Shown: positions 50,074 through 57,804 of the stretch, piece by piece
Position numbering within the stretch: the first letter of the stretch is position 1
How the letters are laid out: every line of letters begins with the position of its first letter
Source: SCUS01 sp966211675
GTDB taxonomy: Bacteria; Myxococcota_A; Polyangia; Polyangiales; Ga0077539
Assembly (NCBI GenBank): GCA_966211675.1
Contig: CBIHPK010000018.1
Span: forward strand, 1-63,909
DNA length: 63,909 bases
Direction of reading: 5' to 3'
Position numbers and translations under genes: made by a program
The notes under the pieces: model-generated
What the model was told of the DNA's origin: nothing
The model's database searches: none
The model's input: the letters and a program-made list of their open reading frames with translations, nothing else

Positions 50074-50535
50074 ATGGGTGCAATGGATGTCGTGCTGATG
50101 GTGCTGGGCATCCTGGCGGTCGTGGCGGTCGTCTTCGCGCTCGTCTGGATCCCGATCTCGCGGCGCTTGAAGGTCATCGCCGGGGAGATGGAGCGCGAGC
50201 TCGCGGCCTCGGGCGAGCGCGTGATCGTCGCCCCCGAGCAGGCCAACTACCGCGGCGCGACCTCCGGGTACGGCCGGGTGAAAGGCAACGGCATCGCCGC
50301 CCTCACCGACCGGCGGGTGGTCTTCCGCAAGATCGTCGGAGAGCCGGTGGAGATCCCCGTCGACCAGATCGCCGGGGTGCACATCGAGAAGTGGTTCCTG
50401 CGGGCGTACAGCAGCGGGAGGCCGGTGGTGGTCCTGTCGACGCGCTCGGGCGTGGAGGTGGGGTTCATCTTCGAGGACGCGGAGGCCTGGGCGGCGCGCC
50501 TGCGGGCGATCGAGGGCGTCGCTCCTACCCCCTGA
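50074..50535 (+). CDS. Small membrane protein with PH/GRAM-like domain
   Basis: 153 residues; ATG 50074 is chosen over 50029 because GGGGAGG lies seven bases upstream. One N-terminal membrane segment (MDVVLMVLGILAVVAVVFALVW) is followed by a cytoplasmic beta-rich part: GERVIVAPEQANYRG, NGIAALTDRRVVFRKIVGEP, VEIPVDQIAGVHIEKWF and VVVLSTRSGVEVGFIF, typical of bacterial PH/GRAM-like domains. Function unknown. Confidence 0.7.
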   Translation: MGAMDVVLMVLGILAVVAVVFALVWIPISRRLKVIAGEMERELAASGERVIVAPEQANYRGATSGYGRVKGNGIAALTDRRVVFRKIVGEPVEIPVDQIAGVHIEKWFLRAYSSGRPVVVLSTRSGVEVGFIFEDAEAWAARLRAIEGVAPTP

Positions 50536-50607
50536 GAATCACCGCGCGAAGAGGGTGCCGCCCTTTCCCGGAGGTGCCTCACGTGGGATGACCCCCCGGG
50601 TGAGGTC

Positions 50608-51882
50608 ATGAATGAGCGCGCCAGCCACGCCGGATACGAGTCGACCCCGGTCGACGTGAGCGAGCGCGGCGGCGCACCCCAGATCAGCGACCGGCGGCTG
50701 CGGCATGGTGGCATCGCCGCGATGCTGTCGCTGCTCGCGGGCGCCGCGGGTTGCTCGCAGCTGCTCGATTTCCAGGGCTTCCACTTCCACGACGACGCCG
50801 CGGCGGAGTCGGCCGTGGACGCGGGCGCTCCCGACGTGCCGATCGCGAGCGACGACGGCGTCCCCGGCGACGACGGCGTCCCCGGCGACGACGGGGCGGA
50901 GGCCGAAGACGCTCCGATGGACGTGCCCATGGCGATGGACGTGCCCCCTGCGCTGGACGTCCCCATGGCGATGGACGCCCCTGCGATGGACCTCGGTCCC
51001 TCGGACCTCGGGACGACCGATCTCGGCCCGAGGGACGTGCCCCGGCTCGACGTGGGCGTCGACGTGGTCCTCGACGTGCCGCGCGACGTGCCTCCTCCGC
51101 CCGTGCGCTCCTGCGCCGACCACCTCCGCGCCGGCCGGATCACCTCCGGCACCTACCTCATCGACCCGGACGGCGACCCCGCCACGCCGCCGGTCTCCGT
51201 CTACTGCGACCAGGTGCGCGAGGGCGGCGGCTGGCAGCGGGTGGTGAACATCGCCGACGGACAGAACTGCCCGGCCGTGCTCGGCATCGACGTCGCGCAT
51301 CGGCTCTGCGTGCGACGCCCCGGGCCCGGCGATGCGGTGAGCGTGTTTCGCGCGCCCGTCGAGGGGACCTACTCGCAGGTGCGAGGCCGCGCGGTGCTCC
51401 AGGGTCACGGCGACCTCGACGCCTTCGACAACCCCGTGGCGGCCCTCGCGCCCGAGGCGGCCTTCACCGACGGCCTCACCATCTACCGCGCGGTCGACGA
51501 CGACGACGGCGGCGCGTCGCAGCACGTCTTCACCTGGACCGTCACCGAGTCGATCCCCGCGCCGCGAGAGACCGGGGCCTGCCCCTGCGCGGGGGGACGC
51601 GCGCCGCTCCCGCTGGTCGGCGACCGCTACCTCTGCGCCCCGCTGGTCGACCGCCGCAGCGACGCGGGTCCAGTCGACCCCACCGTGTGGCGCCTGCCCG
51701 AGCTGCCCTGGTGGCGACCCGCCGCGCCGTGCACCCCCGGCGACCCGGAGGGCTGGTTCCGCACCGACCTCGGGGCCCTGGTGCGCGGCGCCCTGGAGCT
51801 GCGCCTCACCCTCAGCGGCTCGCTCGCCGCCGGCGGCACCGAGGACCTCGGCATCGCCACCCTCGAGGTCTATGTCCGCTAG
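50608..51882 (+). CDS. Lipoprotein with fibrinogen-like C-terminal domain
   Basis: 424 residues. The signal region is SDRRLRHGGIAAMLSLLAGAAGC, with twin Arg ahead of the hydrophobic core; translation starts at ATG 50608 or possibly at the internal Met just before the core. An acidic tether with MAMDVPPALDVPMAMD repeats follows. From about residue 168 there is CADHLRAGRITSGTYLIDPD and VSVYCDQVREGGGWQRVVN, the defining start of fibrinogen C-terminal/GON-type domains (Gly-x-Tyr-x-Ile-Asp-Pro-Asp-Gly, Tyr-Cys-Asp, Gly-Gly-Gly-Trp). Such domains bind glycans or calcium in animals. The last four codons overlap the next gene. Confidence 0.78.
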   Translation: MNERASHAGYESTPVDVSERGGAPQISDRRLRHGGIAAMLSLLAGAAGCSQLLDFQGFHFHDDAAAESAVDAGAPDVPIASDDGVPGDDGVPGDDGAEAEDAPMDVPMAMDVPPALDVPMAMDAPAMDLGPSDLGTTDLGPRDVPRLDVGVDVVLDVPRDVPPPPVRSCADHLRAGRITSGTYLIDPDGDPATPPVSVYCDQVREGGGWQRVVNIADGQNCPAVLGIDVAHRLCVRRPGPGDAVSVFRAPVEGTYSQVRGRAVLQGHGDLDAFDNPVAALAPEAAFTDGLTIYRAVDDDDGGASQHVFTWTVTESIPAPRETGACPCAGGRAPLPLVGDRYLCAPLVDRRSDAGPVDPTVWRLPELPWWRPAAPCTPGDPEGWFRTDLGALVRGALELRLTLSGSLAAGGTEDLGIATLEVYVR

Positions 51883-52639
51883 GCCTCCACGCCGCGCCTT
51901 CGCCGCCGGCGCGCTCGCGCTCGCGCTGTCCGTGGCCGCGAGCGGGGCGACGGCGCAGCCCAACACCGCCATGCTGCGCTACGAGAACGGCTCGCGGCTC
52001 TACTCCATGCATCGCTACGTCGAGGCCGCGCACGAGTTCGAGGCCGCCTACGCGCTGTCGCGGCAGGCCGCGCTGCTCTTCAACCTCGGTCGCGCCTGGG
52101 AGGACGCCGGCGAGACCTCGCAGGCCCTCGACGCCTACGCGCGCTTCGAGGCCGCGGGCGCGCCCGGCTACGACCTTGCGCAGCTCCGGGAGCGCATCGC
52201 CCGGCTGCGCGGCCAGCTCTCCGCCACGCGGACGCTGCCTCCGCCCGTCGCCCCGAGGGCCGCGCGGGTCGCGCCACCCCCACCGCGAACGCCTCCTCCT
52301 TCGGGCGCCCCGGTGGGACCGATCGTGCTCCTGTCCATCGGCGGGGCCGCCCTGGTCGCCGCGGTTCCGCTCTGGTTCTCGGCCCGCTCCACCTACGACG
52401 ACCTGCGCGCGATCTGCTCCTCCGGGAGCTGTCCCTCGGTGTTCGAGGGCGATGCCCGCCGCGGAGAGCGCTTCGCCCTCGCGGGCGACGTCCTGCTGGG
52501 CGTCGGGGCGGCCTCCCTGGTCGCGGGCGTCACCTGGCTGCTGATCGACCGGCACCCGACCGCCCGCGCCGAGGCTCCCCGGGTGACCTTCGGCTGCGGT
52601 CCCGGCGGCTGTGCGCTCGGCGTGGGCGGCCGCTTCTGA
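51872..52639 (+). CDS. Secreted TPR protein with two C-terminal hydrophobic segments
   Basis: 255 residues, MSARPPRRAFAAGALALALSVAASGATA signal peptide; its start overlaps the fibrinogen-like gene by 11 bases. TPR-like helices (YENGSRLYSMHRYVEAAHEFEAAY, LLFNLGRAWEDAGETSQALDAYARFE) are followed by a Pro-rich stretch, two hydrophobic segments (IVLLSIGGAALVAAVPLWFSA; LLGVGAASLVAGVTWLLI) and a tail ending GVGGRF. The architecture matches the TPR protein at 43363-44436, so the two are probably paralogs. Function unknown. Confidence 0.72.
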   Translation: MSARPPRRAFAAGALALALSVAASGATAQPNTAMLRYENGSRLYSMHRYVEAAHEFEAAYALSRQAALLFNLGRAWEDAGETSQALDAYARFEAAGAPGYDLAQLRERIARLRGQLSATRTLPPPVAPRAARVAPPPPRTPPPSGAPVGPIVLLSIGGAALVAAVPLWFSARSTYDDLRAICSSGSCPSVFEGDARRGERFALAGDVLLGVGAASLVAGVTWLLIDRHPTARAEAPRVTFGCGPGGCALGVGGRF

Positions 52640-52651
52640 CCGGGCGGAGTC

Positions 52652-53971
52652 TCAGCGAACCCGTAGCGGGTCCACGGGGACGTCCCTCGCGCAACGGACC
52701 CCGTAGCGAGCGTATCGGGAGTCGGGCAGGGCGTGCCCGCGATCGGCCACGCGCATGTCCCCGCCGCCGCCCCAGAAGCTGAGCCCTCGCAGGACGCGGC
52801 CCGCGTAGGTGGGCGTCGGGGGGCTCACCCGGGCGTGCACGCCGGGGAGGTCGAGGCGGTAGTCGTCGAAGTAGTCGAGCACGAACTCCTCGGCGCTCCC
52901 CGCGAAGTCCTGGTGACCGAAGGGGCCTCGCCCCGCGGGGACCGATCCGACCGGGGCGAGGATGTCCTCGGGGTCGTGGCAGTTGTCGAAGGGGCGGACG
53001 AGCGAGCAGTCGGGCTGCCGCGATCCCCACGGGTAGAGACGGTTCTCCTCGCCCCCCGCGGCGTACTCCCACTCGGACTCGGTCGGCAGTCGGCCGCCGT
53101 CCCAGACGCAGAACGCGAAGGCCTCGTACCAGTTGAGGCAGCCCACCGGGCGCGTGTCGTCGGGGCCCGCGAAGTCGCGCCACGACTCCTGCCCCGCGTC
53201 GCAGTGGAGCGCTCCCGCCAGGGCCTCGGAGGAGCGGGGGAGGTGGCTGTTCCACTCGGCGCGCCAGCCGCTGCCGGGCACGTTGGGGTGGGCGCCAGCG
53301 CCCGCGGGAAGGGGCTCTCCCCGCCACGATTCCACGAACTCCCGGAAGCGCCCGACGGTCACCTCGAAGCGGTCGAGATAGAACCCCGGGAGGGCCACCG
53401 GGTGCTCGGGCAGCTCCTCCGGGTTCGGGACGTTGTAGGCATCGGCGCCGTCGAGCGAGCGACCCATCAGGAGGGTTCCGGCGGGGACGGCGATGCTGTC
53501 GCAGCACGAGGTGGTGGAGCCCGCGCCGCCGCACACCAGAGCGCGCCGACACGAGCGTCCCGCGATCGACACCGCGGCGCCCGCATCGTCCGCGGTGCCT
53601 GCATCGACCGCGGGCGCATCGACCGAGGGGACATCGACCGAGGGCACATCGGCCGTGGGCACATCGACCGTGGGCACATCGACGATGGGCACATCGACCG
53701 ACGGGACATCCGCGGTCACCGAGGGCTGATCCTCCGCGGGCGAGCCGGCGTCGACGACGACCGTATCCTTCGCGACCCCGGCGTCGGCCGAAGGAACGTC
53801 CTCGGCCATCAGCGCCTGGAAGGTCGAGCTCGCGTCGACCGCGCCGTGGGCCTCGGCGTCTGCGCACGGAGCGCTCGCGGGCGTCTCAGGCGTCGACGAG
53901 CACGAGGCGATCAATGCGCCCAGCGCAAGGATGGCGGTCGTACTCAGGGATCGATGTCGGGTGGCGGCCAT
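52652..53971 (-). CDS. Lipoprotein with formylglycine-generating-enzyme (SUMF1) domain, catalytic Cys absent
   Basis: 439 residues from MAATRHRSLSTTAILALGALIASC. A 100-residue tether of VDVPSVDVPTVDVP-type repeats precedes a complete FGE-sulfatase/SUMF1-like fold (~155-430): VPAGTLLMGRS, PEHPVALPGFYLDRFEVTVGRF, RPVGCLNWYEAFAFCVWDGG, RLPTESEWEYAAGG, and RVLRGLSFWGGGGDMRVADR near the end. In active FGEs the RGGS-x-Cys...Cys region holds the copper-binding Cys pair; here it reads RGLSFWGGG without Cys, so this is a non-formylglycine-forming member (binding or EgtB/PvdO-like role). Confidence 0.85.
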   Translation of the reverse strand: MAATRHRSLSTTAILALGALIASCSSTPETPASAPCADAEAHGAVDASSTFQALMAEDVPSADAGVAKDTVVVDAGSPAEDQPSVTADVPSVDVPIVDVPTVDVPTADVPSVDVPSVDAPAVDAGTADDAGAAVSIAGRSCRRALVCGGAGSTTSCCDSIAVPAGTLLMGRSLDGADAYNVPNPEELPEHPVALPGFYLDRFEVTVGRFREFVESWRGEPLPAGAGAHPNVPGSGWRAEWNSHLPRSSEALAGALHCDAGQESWRDFAGPDDTRPVGCLNWYEAFAFCVWDGGRLPTESEWEYAAGGEENRLYPWGSRQPDCSLVRPFDNCHDPEDILAPVGSVPAGRGPFGHQDFAGSAEEFVLDYFDDYRLDLPGVHARVSPPTPTYAGRVLRGLSFWGGGGDMRVADRGHALPDSRYARYGVRCARDVPVDPLRVR

Positions 53972-54211
53972 GGCGAAGATCGGGGGATCTCCGCGGCCCT
54001 TTAGCGAGAGTCGAGCCACGAGGAGGCGCGGCGCCTGTCGCAGGTGCGATCTCTTTGTCGCGCCGACGATGGAGCGAGCGTTCGTGCGAGACGGCTCCCT
54101 CGCGGCGATGGGGAGCGTCGCCGGAGTCCCAGCGGCTCGAGCTCCGCGGCAGGGGCGATTGCACAGCGCCGATGCGCAAGTGTGCAGGGCTCGGACAGTG
54201 CGGCGTCGGAC
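53972..54211. other. Gene-free spacer upstream of the SUMF1-like gene
   Basis: About 240 bases between the ferritin-like gene stop and the SUMF1-like start, both on the minus strand. No coding frame with family support and no structure that I can identify; it must hold the promoter of the SUMF1-like gene. Confidence 0.4.
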
Positions 54212-54976
54212 CTATCTCCATTCGAGGGAAGAGTCGGGAGAGGCCACACGCAGACGAGAGCGCGCTCGCGCGAGCCAGGAGCGCCCCGCGGACGCGTCGA
54301 TGCCGTGGGCCTCCAGTCCCGGAAACACCACCGACTCCAGGGTGCTCGCGAACACCTCCACTCGCACCTCGCGAGGGAGCTCGCCGTGCCCGGCGAGGCG
54401 CGGATCGGCCGGCGCTTCATCCACGGGCGCGAAGAGGTCGTCGCGCACCGTGCCCGAGAGCATCGCCGGCAGCCCCTCGGCGAGGCCCGCGCCGCCGCCC
54501 CTCGCCCGCTCGGCCGAGAGGTGCGCCCAGCCGAGGCGAGCGTGGGTCACCTCGTCCCGCAGGATCTCCCGCACCGCCGAGCGCACCGCCGGGTCCGTCG
54601 CGCGCTCGTGGCTCACCATCATCAGCGCCGAGTTGATCGACTCGGTCACCGCGCAGAACGCCACCACCTCGTACAGCAGCCGCTCCCGAGAGCCCGCGCT
54701 GCGAGGGCCGATCTCCCCCGCCGGGTCCGCCTCCTCCGCGCCGCCGCGGTGTCCGTAGCGGGCCGCGAGCTCCGCGCAGATCTCCACGTGCCGCACCTCG
54801 TCGTCCGCGGCGCGCTTCGCCATGGCCACCACCACCGACGCCGCGTCCTCGGCTTCGAGCTGCGCCGCGAGCCGCTCGAAGCGCGACGCCGCCTCGCGCT
54901 CGGAGCGCGCCCGGAACGCCCACACCCCGGCCACGAGCCCTCGGCCTCGCTCGTCGAGGTCGCGCGGCGCGCTCAC
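54212..54976 (-). CDS. Ferritin-like diiron-carboxylate protein
   Basis: 254 residues from a GTG that overlaps the stop of the upstream small lipoprotein gene by four bases (GTGA), so translation is coupled. Two iron-binding helices are visible: E60-V-R-H63 (ADDEVRHVEICAEL) and E142-V-T-H145 (LRDEVTHARLGWAHL), with a preceding Glu in AVTESINSALMM (E112). This is the E...ExxH pattern of ferritin-like diiron proteins such as AurF-type N-oxygenases or rubrerythrin-like oxidases. An oxidative role is inferred; the substrate is unknown. No signal peptide, so it is cytoplasmic while its partner is exported. Confidence 0.78.
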   Translation of the reverse strand: MSAPRDLDERGRGLVAGVWAFRARSEREAASRFERLAAQLEAEDAASVVVAMAKRAADDEVRHVEICAELAARYGHRGGAEEADPAGEIGPRSAGSRERLLYEVVAFCAVTESINSALMMVSHERATDPAVRSAVREILRDEVTHARLGWAHLSAERARGGGAGLAEGLPAMLSGTVRDDLFAPVDEAPADPRLAGHGELPREVRVEVFASTLESVVFPGLEAHGIDASAGRSWLARARSRLRVASPDSSLEWR

Positions 54977-55356
54977 ACCCACGACAGCCACGCGAGCACC
55001 CCGGCGTCCGCCGAGGCGTCGTCCTGCGCGTCCGCGCCCACGTCCGTCGGTCCCGCGTCCGCGGGTCCCACGTCGACCGCGCCCACGTCCGCGGGGCCCG
55101 CGTCGACCTCCGCGAGCCCGGCGTCTTCTTCGACCGGGTCGACGAACCACGACATCCACGAGCTCACCCCGTCCGCGCGGACCGAGGCGTCCCTCGCCGC
55201 GGGGGCGTCCACCTGCGCCGTCGCGGCGTCCGGGACGTCGGCCTCCACGGTCACCGCGCGCTGGTCCGTCGGGGGCGCGGCCCGGCCGTCGCCGCACCCC
55301 GCCGTCAGCACGCTCCCACCGACCACCAGCACCTTGAACAGCTTGTCGATCCGCAT
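54973..55356 (-). CDS. Very small lipoprotein with Trp-rich motifs
   Basis: 127 residues, MRIDKLFKVLVVGGSVLTAGC with lipobox TAGC. The rest is almost all acidic/Ala-rich (ADVPDAATAQVD, DVGAVDVGPADAGPTDVG) except for two short aromatic segments: SSWMSWFVDPVEE in the middle and AWLSWV at the very C-terminus. These could insert into or contact a membrane or partner. There is no known domain. It lies downstream of an AT-rich inverted repeat and is translationally coupled to the ferritin-like gene. Confidence 0.7.
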   Translation of the reverse strand: MRIDKLFKVLVVGGSVLTAGCGDGRAAPPTDQRAVTVEADVPDAATAQVDAPAARDASVRADGVSSWMSWFVDPVEEDAGLAEVDAGPADVGAVDVGPADAGPTDVGADAQDDASADAGVLAWLSWV

Positions 55357-55446
55357 CGCAGCACCTCCGCCTCGTCCAGCGGGTCGCGGAGATCGCGAGC
55401 GCCACGGGACTGAAGCCCACCATGCGGCCGGAGGAGCGTGTCGTGA

Positions 55447-55484
55447 ATCGATATGTTCGATACAACATTGGATGCCATATCGAT
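55447..55484 (-). promoter_or_regulatory. AT-rich inverted repeat upstream of the lipoprotein/diiron pair
   Basis: ATCGATATG (55447-55455) and CATATCGAT (55476-55484) are exact inverted repeats, 20 bases apart, and the spacer has another TTCGATAC element. This is one of the few AT-rich stretches in the window. It lies 91-128 bases upstream of the small lipoprotein start on the minus strand, a position fitting an operator or UP-type element; no protein is known to bind it. Confidence 0.55.
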
Positions 55485-55540
55485 ACGATGCGTCGGCGTC
55501 GCGATCAGCCGTCGACCGCTGCGCCCGGCTCGGCGGGCCC

Positions 55541-57787
55541 TTACCTGCGCGGCTCCATCAACCCCTGCACCCGATCGACGACGTAGAGCCGGTCGGGCGC
55601 CACGGCCTCGTAGCGGGTCGGCGGGCCCACCGGCCAGCGCACCTCCAGGGTGACCGCTCCGGCCGCGACGCCCAGGCCCACGTGCTGCGTCAGCGCCCCC
55701 TGGCCGGACTGGAACCCCCGCCCCGCCGTCACCTCGCGCATCCGCCGCACGCCGTCGGCCGCGGTCACGGTCACCCGCGCCCCGACGGCGTCGCGGTTGG
55801 CCGCAGCGCCGTCGCGCAGCCGCAGCTCGATCCAGTGGTGGGCGTTGCGTACGTCGTTGCGGAGCAGCAGCAGCGTCGCCGACCCGGCCGCGAGGTCGAG
55901 GTCGCCGTCGCGGTCCCAGTCGGCGAACATCACGCCGCCGGACCACACGCTGGGGAAGCCCGCGAGCCACGTCACGTCGGTGAAGCGGTGGTCGGGCTCC
56001 TGCCGGTAGAGCCGCCACCACTGGTATCCGTAGGCCGGGCCCACCGACACCACGAGGTCGAGGTCGCCGTCGTTGTCCCAGTCGCCGAACATCCCCTCGT
56101 GGTCGCCCTCGTTGTGGAGGATGCCCGCCTCCACGGTGACGTTCTCGAAGCGGTAGTCCGGCGCGCCGCCGTTTCGCAGCAGGCGCGAGTGGTCGATCAT
56201 CACGAGGTCGCCGCGGGCGTGGGCGATGTTGGCCTCGAAGGCGTCGAGGTCGCCGTCGTTGTCGTAGTCCGCGAGGTCGATGCCGAAGCTGGTGCCGTAG
56301 GTGGGGGGCGTGCCGGCGAAGCGCGTCTCGTTGCGGCGGTCGACGAAGCGGCAGGAGCCGTCGTTCTGGTAGAGGTTGTTGGGCATCCCGAGGTAGTTGG
56401 TGACGAACAGGTCGGCGTCGCCGTCGTTGTCCCAGTCACCCCACATCGCGCTGAACGCCGGCGCCGCGCCGCGCGCAGGCGACCCCCGCGTGCCCGGCAA
56501 CCCCGCGGCGAGGGTCGCGTCGTCGAAGCGACCGCCGCCCGCTCCGTGGAAGAAGAGGCTCGCGCCGGGATAGGTCGGATAGGTGCGCAGCCATTGACCG
56601 ACGAAGAGGTCGAGCCGGCCGTCGTGATCGCAGTCGGCCATGGCGTGCGCGTCCGTCGGCCCCGCGGCCTCGACGGGCGAGTCCACCGCGGTGAAGCGCC
56701 CGTCGCCCCCTTGGAGGTACGCGCGGCTCCCACGCGTGGTCGGAAACGGACCGAGGCCCTCCTGGTAGTCCCCCGCGAACACGTCGAGGTCGCCGTCGCC
56801 GTCGAGGTCGGCCCACGTCGCGGTGGAGATGGGCGTGTCCGCGAGGCCCGTGCGCTCGGTCGCGTCGGTGAAGCCCCCGTCGTGCGCGTTGTGGAACACC
56901 ACGAGGCGGCTCATCTCGCCGCGGCCTCCGCGGAAGGCCACGAGGTCGTCCCAGCCGTCGCCGTCGACGTCCACCCACTGCGGTCGGCCCGCGGCGAGCG
57001 GCGCGCCCAGGCCCGTCGAGACGTCCGCGAAGAGGGCGCCGCCCTGCCGGGGACAGATGCGCTCGCCCACGGCCTCGGCCATGTACTCGCGCTCCGTGCC
57101 GAGGCCCAGCCAGGGGTCTCCCTGCGGGTTCATCACCCGGTCGTGGACCACCGCGGCGAGGCTCGCGCGGGAGCGGGCCTGCTGGCCGTCCGCGTCGGCC
57201 TTGCGCGCGACCGCCATCGCGACGGGCTCGGTCACGTGCTCGACCACCACCCACGGGTGATACGCCGGGTGCAGGTCGACCGGCGGATCGACGGGGACCT
57301 CGTACCAGCCCGCCGACCCGACCTCGACCTCTGCGGGCGCCATGAGGTCGGTCTCCAGGTCGGGGATCGATCGGCCGATGTCCGCCGTGAGCCTCACCCG
57401 CGCGCGCCCGGCGGCCGCACCCGCGGCGTCGCTGCGCAGGTAGAGCCGCAGCGTGCGCACGCGAAACGGCTCCGTCAGCGTGAGCCGGATGGCCTCCTGG
57501 TCGCCCACCTCGGCGCCGCGCAGGTATCCCGCCGGAGCGCCCGTGAAGTACGACAGCGCCCCGCGCTCGCCGACCCGCGGCCGACCCGCGCAGGCCTCCA
57601 GCAGCAGCGCTCCCGCCGACCCGGGCGCGGGCGGCGGACCGAGGTCCTCGGGCGCGCTGACATCGACGGCGGGCGCGTCGGGGCCGATGTCGGCGGCGGG
57701 CGCGTCGGCGCCTGCGTCGCGCGACGGCGGGGCCTCGGGGCAGCCCACGAGGAGCAGCGGGAGCAGCGACCAGGCGAGGCGGAGCAT
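55541..57787 (-). CDS. Lipoprotein with seven FG-GAP/VCBS repeats and ASPIC/UnbV C-terminus
   Basis: 748 residues from MLRLAWSLLPLLLVGC. After an Asp/Ala linker and a beta-rich region (~70-240) there are seven calcium-loop motifs: DVDGDGWDDL, DLDGDGDLDV, DCDHDGRLDL, DWDNDGDADL, DYDNDGDLDA, DWDNDGDLDL and DWDRDGDLDL, i.e. a seven-bladed propeller. The end (NAHHWIELRLRDGAAANRDA, VGARVTVTAADG, RGFQSGQGALTQHVGLG) is the ASPIC/UnbV domain often attached to such propellers in secreted proteins. It starts 17 bases after the stop of the heme-propeller gene, same strand: an operon. Role in extracellular binding or oxidation is inferred. Confidence 0.88.
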   Translation of the reverse strand: MLRLAWSLLPLLLVGCPEAPPSRDAGADAPAADIGPDAPAVDVSAPEDLGPPPAPGSAGALLLEACAGRPRVGERGALSYFTGAPAGYLRGAEVGDQEAIRLTLTEPFRVRTLRLYLRSDAAGAAAGRARVRLTADIGRSIPDLETDLMAPAEVEVGSAGWYEVPVDPPVDLHPAYHPWVVVEHVTEPVAMAVARKADADGQQARSRASLAAVVHDRVMNPQGDPWLGLGTEREYMAEAVGERICPRQGGALFADVSTGLGAPLAAGRPQWVDVDGDGWDDLVAFRGGRGEMSRLVVFHNAHDGGFTDATERTGLADTPISTATWADLDGDGDLDVFAGDYQEGLGPFPTTRGSRAYLQGGDGRFTAVDSPVEAAGPTDAHAMADCDHDGRLDLFVGQWLRTYPTYPGASLFFHGAGGGRFDDATLAAGLPGTRGSPARGAAPAFSAMWGDWDNDGDADLFVTNYLGMPNNLYQNDGSCRFVDRRNETRFAGTPPTYGTSFGIDLADYDNDGDLDAFEANIAHARGDLVMIDHSRLLRNGGAPDYRFENVTVEAGILHNEGDHEGMFGDWDNDGDLDLVVSVGPAYGYQWWRLYRQEPDHRFTDVTWLAGFPSVWSGGVMFADWDRDGDLDLAAGSATLLLLRNDVRNAHHWIELRLRDGAAANRDAVGARVTVTAADGVRRMREVTAGRGFQSGQGALTQHVGLGVAAGAVTLEVRWPVGPPTRYEAVAPDRLYVVDRVQGLMEPRR

Positions 57788-57804
57788 CGGGCGCGTCACC
57801 GGCG

